Positions 1 through 12,600 of a stretch of 15,711 nucleotides of DNA are shown one piece after another; position 1 is the first letter of the stretch, and each line of letters begins with the position of its first letter. The notes under the pieces are model-generated. The model was not told where the DNA came from. It ran no database searches and saw nothing but the letters and a program-made list of their open reading frames with translations. The position numbers and the translations under genes are program-made. This stretch comes from DASVFB01 sp045806505. GTDB taxonomy: Bacteria > Actinomycetota > Thermoleophilia > Gaiellales > Gaiellaceae. The stretch is taken from NCBI GenBank assembly GCA_045806505.1, contig JBJMJE010000276.1, positions 1 through 15,711 on the forward strand, given 5' to 3'.

Positions 1-610
1 GGCCCGCCGCGACGACGACGCGGAAGATGTCCGCGTTGTCGCCCGCGATCACGTCGGCGTCCGTCGCGTGGCCGGTCGCCGCGGTGTCGCCTGCGTCGGT
101 ACGGCCCGTCTTCGTGCCGGAGCCGCCGACGAGGGTGTCGGAGCCCGTCGGGCGCCCGGTCGCGGCCGAGAGGCTGAAGAGGTCCGAGTCGTCGCCGACG
201 ATGTCGTCCTGGCCGAGATTCCCGAAGATGACGTCGTTGCCGCCGCCGCCCTCGATGTAGTCGTCGCCGTCGGTCGCGGCGTTGTCGACGGACGGGCTGA
301 TCGTCAGCGCGCCCTCCGGATCGCCGGCGACCGGCGTGCGGAATGCGCCGACGTCCTGCGGAAGGTCGATCGAGCCGTCGCCCTGGATCGTGTCGCGGCC
401 GAGCTGGCCGAAGATCTGGTCATCGTCGGCGCCGCCCGCGATGTAGTCGTTGCCGAAGTTGTTGAGCGCCGCCGATTGCGTCGTGTCGTCGTGGTCCAGC
501 AGCGTGATCCGGAAGTCGGTCCACACCGGCGTCCCGTCCGGGTTCACCTGCCACGAGGCGGCCTCGTTCGCGTTGCCGTTCGTGTCGTAGACGACTGCGC
601 CGGTCAGTAG
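1..610 (-). repeat. Second-type RTX block continuing beyond the window
   Basis: About 200 residues at the carboxy-proximal edge. A non-repeat insert (LLTGAVVYDTNGNANEAASW, then VWTDFRITLLDHDDTTQS) is followed by FGNDYIAGGADDDQIFGQLG, RDTIQGDGSIDLPQDVG, GDDYIEGGGGNDVIFGNLG, QDDIVGDDSDLFSLS, and GSDTLVGGSGTKTGRTD. The Gly-Asp nonapeptides are classic in form but the spacers differ from the super-repeat. The frame is still open at position 2, so the true carboxy terminus, where a type I secretion signal would sit if there is one, is not visible. Confidence 0.8.
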
Positions 611-3600
611 CTGGCGGAAGCGCGGGTTCGTCTTGTTCGCGAACGTCGCCGAGCGGTCGAGCCGGACGTTGTCGCCGAAGATCAGATCGCGGTTGGTGCC
701 GCCGTCGATCCGGTCGCCGGCCGCACCGCCGACCAGGACGTCGTCGCCGGCCTCGCCGTAGATCGTGTCCGCGCCGCCGGTCGTGCGCGCCGTCGTCTCG
801 ATCGTCGCGATGACGCTGTTCTGGGTGCTCACGCTGCCGTCCTGCGCGATCGTCTGGACGGCATGGACGACGGTGATCGTCGCGTTGTCGCCGACCACGA
901 CATCCGTGCCGGCGCCGGCATGGATCAGATCGCCGTCGGTGCCGCCGATGACGATGTCCGCACCGTTGCCCGTCGTGATCGTGTCGGGACCGCCGATCGC
1001 CGTGGCGGTCGCGTCGATCAGGCGGAGCGCCATCGGGAAGGTGCCGAAGCTCGCGGACGCCGAAGCCGCGTAGATCTCGCCGTTGTCGCCGAGCACGAGG
1101 TTGCGCCCGTTGCCGGCGTCGATCGTGTCGCCGAGGCTCGTCGGATCGACGCTCAGCGTCGGCGTGAACTGCGCCTGCGAACTGACATGGACGCCGCTGA
1201 TGACGTCGCCGTCCTCGCCGCCGACGATCACGTCGTCGCCGGAGCCGGTCGTGATCGTGTCGCTGCCGCCGTCGTCTCTGTTCGTCGCGATGATCCGGTC
1301 GACGTCCGACGGATCGAGATCGTCGCCGGTGAGCGTGCCGCCGAAGTCCCCGGCCGTCCAGAGGATCTGGCCGCTGTCGCCGACGACGACGTTGTTCCCG
1401 CCGCCCGCGTCGATCGTGTCGCCGTTGATCCCGCCGAGCACGATGTCGCCGCCCGAGCCGGTCGCGATCCCGTCGGCGCCGCCAAGCAGCGACTCGATCG
1501 TCTGCACCAGGCCGAGCGTCAGGGGGAGCGAGCCGAAGCGCGAGCCGGGCGTGCTCACGGATGCGGCGTAGACCTCGCCGTTGTCGCCGAACACGAGGTT
1601 CCGGCCGCCGCCGCTCTGGATGGAGTCGCCCAGCGTCGTGTCGTCGCTTACGGCCGTCGGCACCGCAGCCTGCGAACTGATGTGCGCGCCGCTCACGATC
1701 TCGCCGTCCTCGCCGCCGACGATCACGTCGTCGCCGGCGCCGGTCGTGATCACGTCGCTGCCGCCGTCGTCCGGGTTCGTCGCGCGGATCCGATCGATAT
1801 CCGAAGGATCGGCGTCGTCCCCGGCAAACGTGCCGGTGCGCTCGCCCGCCGTCCAGTCGACGAGGCCGCTGTCGCCGATCACGACGTTGTTGCCGTCGCC
1901 GGCGTCGATCGTGTCGCCGTTGATCCCGCCGAGCACGACGTCGTCGTTCGCGCCGGTGGTGATCGAGTCGGCGCCGCCGAGCAGCGACTGGATCGTCTGT
2001 GCGATTCCGATCGTCATCGGGATGCCGCCGAAGCGCGAAGCGTCCGAGTGCGCGGCGTAGACCTCGCCGTTGTCGCCGAAGACCAGGTTGCGGCCGTCGC
2101 CGGCCCTGATGTTGTCGCCCAGCCGCAGCGGGTCGGACTCGGCCGACACCGTCCGCGTCACCGCGGTGTGGGTCGAGATCTGGACGTCGTCGACGACCTC
2201 GCCGTCCTCGCCGCCGATGATCACGTCGTCGCCGGAGCCGGTCGTGATCGTGTCCGTGCCGCCGTCGTCCGGGCTCGTCGAGCCGATGCGGTCGATGTCG
2301 AGCGGGTCGGAGTCGTCGCCGGGGGACGCGAGGGCGTACGAGCGCGCGGCCGCGACCCAGTCGATCAGGCCGCTGTCGCCGAGCACGACGTTGTTACCGT
2401 CGCCGGCCCTGATCGTGTCGCCGTCGATCCCGCCGAGGACGATGTCGGCGCCCGAGCCGGTTGTGATGTCGTCGGCGCCGCCGATCAGGGAATCGGTCGT
2501 CGTCACGAGCCCGAGCGTGAGCGGCAGCGAGCCGAAGCGCGGCGCATCGAAGTTCGCCGCCGCCGTCACCTGGCCGTTGTCGCCGAGCACGAGGTTGCGG
2601 CCGTTCCCGGCGACGATCGTGTCGCCGTCGGCGAGGTAGCGCGCTACCTGCACCGTCGTCGCGTTGCTGCCGACGCCGGCGACCTCGACGACGCGCTCGC
2701 CGTCCTCGCCGCCGATCACCACGTCGTCGCCGTTGCCGGTCGTGATCGTGTCGGTGCCGCCGGTGTCCGGATCGATCGACCAGATCCTGTCGACGTCGGA
2801 CGGCGTGTTGTCCGCGAGCGCCCAGTCCACGAAGCCGTTGTCGCCGATCACGAAGCCGCCTGCGTCCGTCGCGAGAGCGGTCTCGCCGCGGTTCGTCGTG
2901 ATCGCGTCGTCGTCGACGCCGCCGATCACGATGTCGCGGCCGAGGCCGGTGTAGATGACGTCGTGGCCGCCGAGCAGCGTGTCGACGCTCGTCGCGTAGC
3001 CGACGAGGCGCGAGACGCCGTCCGTCCTGTCGCCCGGTCCGCCGTGGCCGAGGATCGTGCCGGCGAGGCCCTCGAGCTGCGCCTGCGTCATCGACGCCGT
3101 CGGCGTGCCGAGCGCCGGGTCGAAGTAGAGGACGAGGCCGCGGTCGCCGAAGACGACATCGCCGCCGCTGCCGCCGTGGATGGTGTCGTCGCCCTGCCCG
3201 CCGAAGATCACGAGCGGCAGCGTCGAGGCCTCCGCGCTCACGGTGTCGTTGTCGGACGCGAAGGCGAACGGAGTCGTGAACGTCTGGACCGACGTCTTCG
3301 TGACCTGGACGACCACCAGCGCGCCCGTCGGCGCGTCGTCGACCGTCCAGACGTCACCGACGATGACCGGGTGCCGGACGACGCCGTTGACGAAGGCGAC
3401 GACGACGTCGCCCGCCGCGACGGCCGCGGCCAGGTGCACCGTCCGGGTCGAGTCGAGGACGAACTTCTCGGTCGTCGTATGGGCGACCGCGACGTTCACG
3501 ACCGTTCCCGTGGGGAGCGTCTGGAGCACCTCCACGGTGTCGAGCGCGTGGTTCGCGGACGCGCGCACCGGCTGGCCGTTCGCCGTCACGCTCACGACGT

Positions 3601-6600
3601 CTGCCGGAGTGTTCACGTCGCCGCCGTAGAGGCGGTCTGCGATCGGGAGCAGGTGCTGCGCCTGCCCCTGCGTATCGAGGGCGAAGTAGCCGTCGGACGT
3701 GTTCAGGTTCACGGTCACGGCGTCGTTGCCGAGACCCGTGTTCAGCGACGTGACCGCACCGGCATACGTGCCGTCGATGGTGATCGTGTCGTCGCCCGAG
3801 CCCGTCCAGTACGTGATCCCGTCGGCGAACGTGCCGGTCGCGGCGGCCGTGTAGGAGATACCGGCCGGCGCGAGGCCGGTGATCCAGATCTTTGCCGTCG
3901 GTGAGAGGCCGTTCAGCACGGTCGGCGCGCTGTCGCTGATGCGCACGCCGGTGTCGCGCGTCCCGCTCGCCTCGTCGCTGATCTGCAGCTGATGGCGTCC
4001 GGTGCCCGCATCGATGTTGAGCGCGCCGGCAATCGCGTCGACGTCGCCCGGCAGGAAGTCGGGATGGTCGCCAAGGCCGTTGGTCGCCTGCGACGAGACG
4101 TAGATCCGCTCGTTGCCCGCGCCGAGGTTCACGTTGGTGACGGCGCTCGTGCCCTGGACGTTGAACACGTCGTTGCCGCTGCCGAGGTTGACGTTCAGCG
4201 TCTCGACGCCGTAGTAGTCGATGCCGTTCACGCGCGTCGCGAGCTTCGCGGTGCCCTGGAGGTTGCTCACGTCGACGTACGCGATCCCGCGCCGGCGGTC
4301 CTCGCCCTGGAAGAAGAAAGTGAAGACGTTCCCGTGCTTCGTCACCCAGACGTTGTCCGTGAAAGGCAGCGCCGGGTTCGAGTTGTTCGGGTTCAGCGCC
4401 GCGCCCAGCGGGCCGAGCGTGCAGACGAGCGTGCCGGCCGGGCAGTTGAGCGGGAACAGCAGGTCGTCGGCCGTCGCGTCGAAGTCGATCGGCGCAGTCG
4501 CGACGTCCTGTAGCGAGCCGTCGCGGTTCGGGCGCAGGAAGTGGAGGACGAACGTGCCGCCGGTCGCGCCGACCGTCAGCGTCTGCACGGTCGTGCGATC
4601 GGTGGGCGTCGTCGTGCCGACCTGGACGCGCGCGGTGGTCGCCAGGACCGAGGAATCCGGGCTCGCCTGGAGGCCGGTCGTGTCGGTGACCGTGAGCAGC
4701 GGCCAGCCGTGCGTCGCGTCCTCGCGCAGGAAGGTGATCCGGTAGAGGACATCGACCTCCGAGCGCGTCTCGGTGACCGTGAGGTTCTGGGTGCCGAAGA
4801 AGAGCTTCAACTCCTGGGCGAGCCGCGCGGAATCCCAGTCGAAGTGGAACGCCGTCGCGTAGCTCCCGACGAGGTACGTGCCGCTCGCGGCGCGGATGAA
4901 CAGCGTCTGCACCTCGGGCACGGTCGGCATGTCGAGGCCGGTCAGCGTCGAGCCCGTCAGGACGGCCGTGTTGTCGTTCGTGTCGAGCGAGTCGTCGACG
5001 GTGACCACGTCGCCCGCACCCGCGCCGGTGTCGAGCGTCAGCAACGCGGTGATCTGGTCGACCAGCCGCTCGTCGTTCGAAACCCGGATGTGGTCGTCGC
5101 CGTCGCCCGTGTCGATCTCGGTGTGGCCGTTGATCGTCTTGACGTGCACGAGGTCGTTCCCGTCGTTGGTCGTGATCGACGTGCGGCCCGCGTGCGTGGA
5201 GTCGACGAAGAAGGTGTCGTTGCCGCTGCCGAGCTCGATGTTCACGGCCTCGAGCGCGTTGTAGTGGATGCCGCCCGGGAACGTCCTGCCCTCGAGCGTC
5301 AGGCCCGTGCCCATACCGAGCCCGGAGACCTGATCCTCGGTGAGGACGCCCCTGTCGTCGGCCGGGCTGTCGCCGTTGAAGACGTTCAGCGTGTCGACCT
5401 GGTCGGCTTCCTTGACGCGCGTGTTCAGGTTCAGCGGCTTGACGACGTACTTGTCCGTGGCGTGCGCTGCGCGCGGAGTGCCGTTCGGGGCCGGCCACGG
5501 ATCCTTGAAGAAGACCTGCGTCCCGGAGACGAGCGGCGCGTAGTCGAAGTCGCCCTGGCCGATCTCCTTCGCCAGGCCCCTCGTCAGGCCGGCCATCGTG
5601 TCGGCGCCGAAGGTGAACTCGGAGTACGTCGGGAAGTCGGTGTCGGTCGCAAGCCTGAGCGTCCAGTCGCTGCCGTCGGCGGCGCCCGCGCTGAACCGCC
5701 ACGCGGCGACCGTCCACTCGACGGTGCCGATGTCGGCCACGACCGGCACGCCGCTCACCTTCACGTGGCCGTTCGTCGGCCCGTTCGACGAGTCGACGAT
5801 GTGCGAGTCGACCATGAACGACTGGCCGCCCTTCGTGATGATCAGGCGGCTGTCGCCGAGCAGGCCGATCCGCACCTCGACGGAGTAGCCGAGGTGGAGA
5901 TCCAGGATCTTCTGAGCCAGGCGCTGGGCGACACGCGACGGCACTTCGTCACCCTTCGCGACCTCGTACTCGACGACCTCGCTGCCGAGCGTCAGCTGCC
6001 ACTTCTCGCCCTCGCGGGTCAGGCCGGTGAGCGCGACGACCGCCTTCGTCCAGCGCACCGACGCCAGGTTCGACTGGTCGGGCGTGCCGCTGAACTCGAC
6101 GTCGTCCGTGTCGAGGGCGTGCGTCCCGGTGCCGTCGGTGAAGCTGTGGCTGACGCTGCCGACGTGGAACGCAGTCGTGCTGCCGACGGAGAGGATGTCG
6201 GCGGAGATCGAGTTCACGTCGAGCGTGGCGCCGTTCGCGTCGCCGCTCAGGAACGAGACGGTGTAGGCGAAGCCGTTCATCCGCGGGTCGAAGCCGGGGC
6301 GCTCGCCGTACTGCGCGTTGACGTGCGACGCGTTCAGATCCTCGATCGAGGCCGGGGTCGTCGTTGCCGGCGCGGCGTCCGTCAGCTGGCCCGTCGGGAT
6401 CGGCAGGTTCGTCTCGACCGGCAGCAGGAGCGGTTTGGTGAGGAACTGCTCGTCGGTCGTCCGCTGGCCGCCGTCGACGGCGAGCGGGCCGCGGATGCCG
6501 TTGACGCGATCCTCGGCCGCCGGGAAGACGAGCGCGTCGCCGCCCTCCACGAGCTCGTCGTCGACCGCCGAGACGTACACCGACTGCGCCAGATTCCACG

Positions 6601-9600
6601 TCGACGCGCTGAAGACGAGCTGCGCGCTCACGGTCGCGGCGCCCTTTGCCTGGTGGCCCGTGGCCGGCGTGATCGAGAAGACCGCCGTCGGGGCCGGCGC
6701 CGTATCTGAGTCGTGCGTGATCGTCAGCGTCCGCCCGACGACCACGACGTCGTAGGTATGGAGGAGAGCCGGCGTGTCCTTCAGCGCCTCGGCGAGCTTG
6801 CGCGCGATCGTGGCGAGGTCGTCGCGGAACTGGACGGTGTAGGCGAAGTTGGTGCCGTCGAGCGTCAGCGTCCAGGTCTCGCCCGCGGTCGGGGCGCCGC
6901 CGAGCTCGACGGTAACGACCTTGTTGACGATCGCGACGTCGGCGGTGCCGTCCGTGCCCGGGGTGACGCGGAAGTCGGCGTAGAACGGATCGTCGACCCT
7001 GATGACCGGCGACGTCGGGTCGCCCGACGCGAGCGTGGCCTTGAAGTGCGTCGACTCGTTGATCTTGGCGACGAGCCGCTGAGCGACCTTCACGAGCGTG
7101 TCGGTGCCGCCGACGGTGTAGTCGAACGCCGTGCCGTCGAGCGTCACGGTCCACGTCTCACCCGACGTCGCGGTGCCGCCGAGCGCGATCCATGCCGTCC
7201 CGTGACCGGCCGTGATCGCCGACGTCCCGCCGGCGCCGGGCGTGACGGCGGTCGAGAGGACGACCTCGACGATGAACGACGCCGTGTCGCTCGGATCGAC
7301 CCAGGCCGTGAAGCGCGACGAGGTGGCGTTGATCGCGTCGACGAGCGCCTGCGCGATCGTCGCGAGGCTCTCGTTGTCGGTGACCGCGACGGCGAAGCTG
7401 TCGTCGCCGTCGAGCACGGCAATCCAGTCCTGTCCGGTGACCGGCGTCCCGCTGAGCTTGAAGCGCGCGCGCGTCGTCGCCGCGCGGACCTGCACCTGAT
7501 TCGCCTCGCCGTAGTTCGCGGCCGGGTTGAACGCCTGGCGCGAGTCGTACGTGCGCGTGGCGACCGGCGTGGCGTCGACGACGACCTCGCACGGTGACGT
7601 CGCGCAGCTCGGCTGACCGGTGAGTACGACGTCGTAGCTGTCGTTCGTCGGGTGGTAGAGCGGATGGCCCTGGGTGTCGACGAAGTCGCTCATCGACTGG
7701 GAGATCTCGAACTTGCTCCCCTTCGCGAGCGGCAGGCCCGAGTCGAGCGTGAAGACGTGCGTCTCCGGGTCGTAGTGGCCGATCGTCGTCGACTGACCCT
7801 GGCCGGGGCCGTCGATGATGGTGATCGTCTTGCCGTCGAGTCGGACGAAGTCGGCGTTCGTGGGCTGGCGCTCGAGCGAGACGACGAGGCTGTACGTCTG
7901 ACCGAGCGCGACGCCCTGGAAGCCGTTCGGGCGGAAGTCGGCGCCGAGCGAGTCGGGCGTGTTCACGACGTGGAAGTAGCGCGTCGACGGCGCCCACTCG
8001 ATCTGCGAGCCGACCTTCACCTGGTAGTGGCCGACCGTGAACGTGCACCGCAGGAACGGATCGGTCACGAGCAGACTGCCCGGATCGGCCAGATCCACGG
8101 CGTCGGTCGGCCTCGCGCACGTGGCGACGCCGCCGTCGCTCGACGTGATGTCGTCCAGGTCGATCGTCGGGTACGCGGTGTAGTCGAGCTGGTCGGTCAG
8201 CAGGTACGTGCCGAAGAAGAAGGACAGCCGGACGGTGACCGGGATGCTGCCGTGGACGACGTTCCCGTTGTCCATGTCGAGGAGGCCGCGCACGACGCCG
8301 CCGCCGCGCTTGACGACGAGCGTGAACGGATCGTCGGTGCCCGTGCGGTCCTTCACGCGGAACACCGGGTCGTTGCCGCTCTGCAGGCTCGCCTGGAAGA
8401 TCTGATCGGCGTCGGCGTTGATCGCGTCGACGAGGCCCTGCGCGATCGTGCGGAGGTTCCGCTGGTTGGCGTGATCGACGTCGAAGAACGGCACCGGGAA
8501 CGTGTAGTGGTGCCCGTCGACGATGACTTCCCACGTCTCGCCGCTGACGAATTCGCCGCCGAGCTCGACGTAGACGTCGTTGAAGTGCGCCTGCGTCGAG
8601 TGCTCGGCCGCGATGACCTCGTTCACCGGCACGAACTCGCTCGGGTCGTCGTTCGAGTACGCGGCCGGCCGCAGCTGCTTCACCGGCGTGATCTCGAGCG
8701 CCGGGAAGCCGGCCTTGAAGACCTGCAGGTGGTCGTGCGCGGGCTCGCGGGACGCCGTCAAGCCGAGGCCCGAGCCGTTGATCGCCGTGACGAACCTGTC
8801 GACGACCTGGGCCACGGTCTCGCCCGTCGCGGGCAGGACGTCGAAGTCGTGGTTGTCGATCGTGATCGTCCACGCGTCGTTCAGCTCGGTCGTGTTCGGG
8901 CCGGCGGGCCTCAGCTCGATGTCGTCGCCGTAGCGCGGCTTCAGCGTCCCGGAGAAGGTCGCGAAGCCCGCGTTCGGATCGCGCACGACCGCGACGCTCG
9001 GCGTGAACGCCCCGCCGTCGATCCTCGTGATGTAGAGGACGTTGCTCACGGCGAAGGCCGCATAGCCGGTCGCACCGTCGGCCTGCGTCGAGCCGGCGAA
9101 GTACGAGGCGGCGTCGGTCGTCGTCGAGGACAAGCCGACCGTGAAGCCCGGCGTCAGCGCCGTGCTGTCGAGCGACAGCGTCCAGGTGTCGCCGGCGTTG
9201 ATCGGGCCTGTGAGCGTGAGCGTGTGGGTCGTGCCGGTGCCCTGAGAGGCGCTGCCCGCAGGCGTGATCGTCGCGGCCGCCGTGAACGAGTCGTGGGCCG
9301 TGTCGCTCCGCGCGAGGTAGACGACGGAGCCCTTGGCGACGGCGTAGAAGGCGTTGCCGGTGAGCGAGCCGGCGAGGTTCGACGCCGTCGTCGACGTCGA
9401 GTTCGTGTCGGTGGAGGTCAGCGTCGCCGTCGGGTCGTTGCCTCCGCTGCCGCTTCCGACGAGCGAGATCCTCCATGTGTCGTCCGCGTTCGGCGTGCCG
9501 CTGAGCGTCACCGACCTGCCGACGAACGTGTTCGCGTTGACGGTGCCGGCCGTCGACGTGAGCGTGAAGCTCGTGGCCGTCTTGGCGATCACGAAGAGGT

Positions 9601-12600
9601 CGCGGCCGTCCGCCTTCGCCGCAAACGCGAACGCCGTTGCACCGTTGATCGCGCTCGCGAGCGCGGACGCAACCGCCCCGCCGTTGGCGTTGCCGGAGGT
9701 GGTGAACTGCGTGCCGTCGACGGTCACGTTGCCCGCCGCGTCTCCCTGCTGGAAGCTGACGACGCGCGTCGCGCTGCTCGCGGCGACCATCGATGCGACC
9801 GGGCTGACCGAGAGCGTGACCGTGAACGAGCCGCCCGAGGTGCGCGTGATCACGACCGTGCTGCCGTCCGGGCGGGCCTTGAAGCCGGTGACGGTGTTGC
9901 TGATCGACGTCGCGAGGCTCGCCGCGACGGCTGTGAGATCGGTGCCGGACGCCGTCACGGTGCCGAGGTCCGTGCCGCCGTTGGAGAGGTTCACGCTCCA
10001 GACGTCCGTCGCCTGGAAGGCACTCGACAGCGTCACCGTCTTGGTCGTCGGCGCGCCGCCGGCGTCGCGCGGCGCGGTGCCGGACGGCGCGATCGTCACG
10101 GTCGCCGTGAAGCCGGCGGCGCGCTGGATCGTGATCACGCTGCCCGAGCTGGAGGCGCCGGTGCCGATGGCCGTCGCGAGGCGCGCGGCGAACGCGCCGG
10201 CGCTCTCGGTGTCGCCGACCACGCGTGAGACAGCTGTGCCGCCGTCGATCGAAACCGACCACGTCTCGCCCGGCCGCACCGCCCCCTGCAGGTCGATCCG
10301 CTCGGTCGTCCAGAGGATCGCCGCGGCCTGGCTCTGCGTCGGCGTCCCGTCGATCGTCGCCGTAGCCTGCGGCGCGAGCCCGGAGATGCGCGCCTCGACC
10401 GTGAACGGCGTCGCGCGCGTGATCGTGATCTTCGTGCCGTCCGGCGTCGCACCCGGAATCAGCGCCGCGAGCGCTGAGGCGATCGTCGCCAGATCGGTCG
10501 TGCAGACCGGCGGGTCGGCGGTGTTGCACGTCGGCTTGTCGTAGCGGATCGCGCCGGTGTTGTCGCCGACGACGATCGACCATGTCTCGCCGGCGGCGAC
10601 CGTGCCGCCCAGCGTGATGGTTGCGGTCGTGAACGTCACCTGCTGCGGAGTCGTGCCCGTCGTCATCGCCGTCTGGATCCGCGTCACGACCGCCGCGCCG
10701 TTGGCGTTCTGCCTGGCCCCGTTCGCCGTGAGGCCGGTGAGGTTGAAGCCGAGGGCGTCGTGGATCTTGATCGTGCCCGGCTCGGACGCCGTGTCGACCG
10801 TGTAGCGCGCCGGGAGCAGGTCCCCGAGATGCTCGGCGACCGTCGCGAGCGTGTCGTGCTCGACCGCCGTGTACGTGTAGTCGCGGTAGCGCAGGCCGAG
10901 CTTCCAGACGTCGCCGGGCGTGACGCGGCCGTTCAGCACCAGGCTGACGTCGGTGAAGAACGGGCCGTTCGCATCCGCGATGCTGCCGCTCGACGCCACG
11001 AGCGACGCCAGCGCCGACGGGTTCACCATCGCCGACGTGACGTTGAACTGGTACAGGTCGAACGAGCCGTCGCCGGAGCCCTGGATGCGCGCGTACGGCG
11101 TCATCCAGTCGATCGTCCCGCCCGTGAGCGGCGACCAGCGATCGCCCACGTTCGGGTCGAAGAACTGGAAGAAGTCGGCGTCGGTGAGCGACTGCGGCGT
11201 CGTGTTGTTCCCGTTCTCGTTCTCGAGGACCGGCGCCGGGGCGAACAGGAAGCCCGCCGTCGGGTGGCTCTCGACCTGCACGTTCAGCTCGTAGTCGACG
11301 CCGATCGGGAGGCCGCTCGAGAACAGCCAGCTCGTCACCTCGAGGTAGTACGTGCCCGCCGCGCCGAACGTGTAGGTGAGGTAGTCGTCGAACCACGCCG
11401 TGCTGCCGAGCGCGCCCGTCGACAGCGGATCCGAGAAACCGGGGCCCTGCGCGAGCAGCTGGCCCGTCGAGTTGTAGAGACGCAACAGGCTCAGCCAGAA
11501 GATCGGGTCGCCGTACTCGAAGCCGTGGTCGATGTCGAACGACGCCTTCCGCCCGGCCGCGTCGACGGTGAACTTGAACCAGTCGCTCTCGCCGTTGCCC
11601 GTGCCCTTGACGGTCAGGTGCGGGTCGAGGTTGGTGCTCGTGAGCGGATCGAGCGGGGCGATGTCGCCGTTCGCGTTGCGGCTCCACTTGCCGAGGTCGA
11701 GATCCATCGCGTTCAGGCGCGAGTTGTCGCCGTCGACCTCGTTCAGGACAGAGGTGCCGAAGTCACCCGTGAAGTGCGTCGCGTCGCCCGCGGTCACCGC
11801 GGTGACGAGCCCCTGGCCGAGCACGACGAACTGCGTCGGCTCGATGACGTTCGTCGAGCCGCCGGACTGGCTCACGAGCACGCCTGGCGCGTCGTCGTCG
11901 TTGACGGTGACGTCCACCGGATCCGGCGAGGTGTCCTCACCGTGCCGGCCGGCGACGTACGAGAACGCGAGCTCCGCAGCCGTGTCGGCGTTGAGCGTGA
12001 TCGACCAGGAGTCGTTGGGCTGGACGCTCGTATGCACGTTGACGTACGCCAGGTCGAACACTGCCCTCACGTAGAGCTTCGGGTTGGCGTTCGCGCCGTC
12101 CGCCACGTCGCCCGAGAGGGAGCCGTCGACCGCGTCGATGCTCGCCGCGAACGCCTCGGTGGCGTCTCCGCTGACGGTGAAGAACGAGGCTCCCGTCGTG
12201 TACTCGACCGTGAAGTCCTCGCCGTCGGCTACTGCGTCGCCGAGCGCGGCAGCGATGTCCGCCCAGTCGTCGCCGGTGACCGCGGCGTACTCGTAGGTGA
12301 CGCCGTTGAGGACGAGCGACCACTTGCTTCCGGTCGTGACCGTCGTCGAGGTGTTGATCTGGACGGTGACCTCGCCGAGCCGCGCGAAGCGCGAAGCGGT
12401 GTCGTCGATGGTGCCGCCGCCGACGTCGGCGGTGAACGGCCGCGTCCCGTTGACCGTGACCTGGGAGCCCGACGCCGTCGCACTGAGGTGTCCGGAGGCG
12501 TCCCCGTTCACAGCTGCGGCGAGGCCTCTCGCGACGTTCGACAGCTGCAGCGCGAGGAACGTGACGGCTTCGCCGCTCTTCAGCGCGTTCACGATCCGCG

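Noticed and set aside
1030..2940. CRISPR-like or satellite array suggested by regular periodicity
   Set aside because: The period is about 498 bp, every interval is a multiple of three, and the sequence codes for conserved RTX motifs. There are no short direct repeats with unique spacers.
3330..3370. VGDVWTV as another GETW module
   Set aside because: It is not followed by the acidic loop, the VAxxLxxAIN helix or the closing strands that define the module.
863..3904. Long open frame on the plus strand (about 1000 codons) rich in Arg, Val, Ala and Asp
   Set aside because: It is codon-aligned antisense to the RTX array. It stays open because Leu TTA/CTA and Ser TCA, which would read as stops on the other strand, are rare in this GC-rich gene. 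Its 'repeats' mirror the RTX repeats.
11265..11640. Protease annotation because of the PPC-like domain
   Set aside because: No catalytic domain is seen anywhere in the window. PPC-like domains occur as stand-alone beta modules in many non-protease surface proteins.
7158..11687. Minus-strand open frame of about 1500 codons in another register
   Set aside because: It is Arg-, Gly- and His-rich low-complexity sequence with no domains. The register used by the rest of the gene gives clear PPC and GETW domains over the same bases. The frames at 3354-5717, 5949-7154 and 11937-13148 are rejected likewise.
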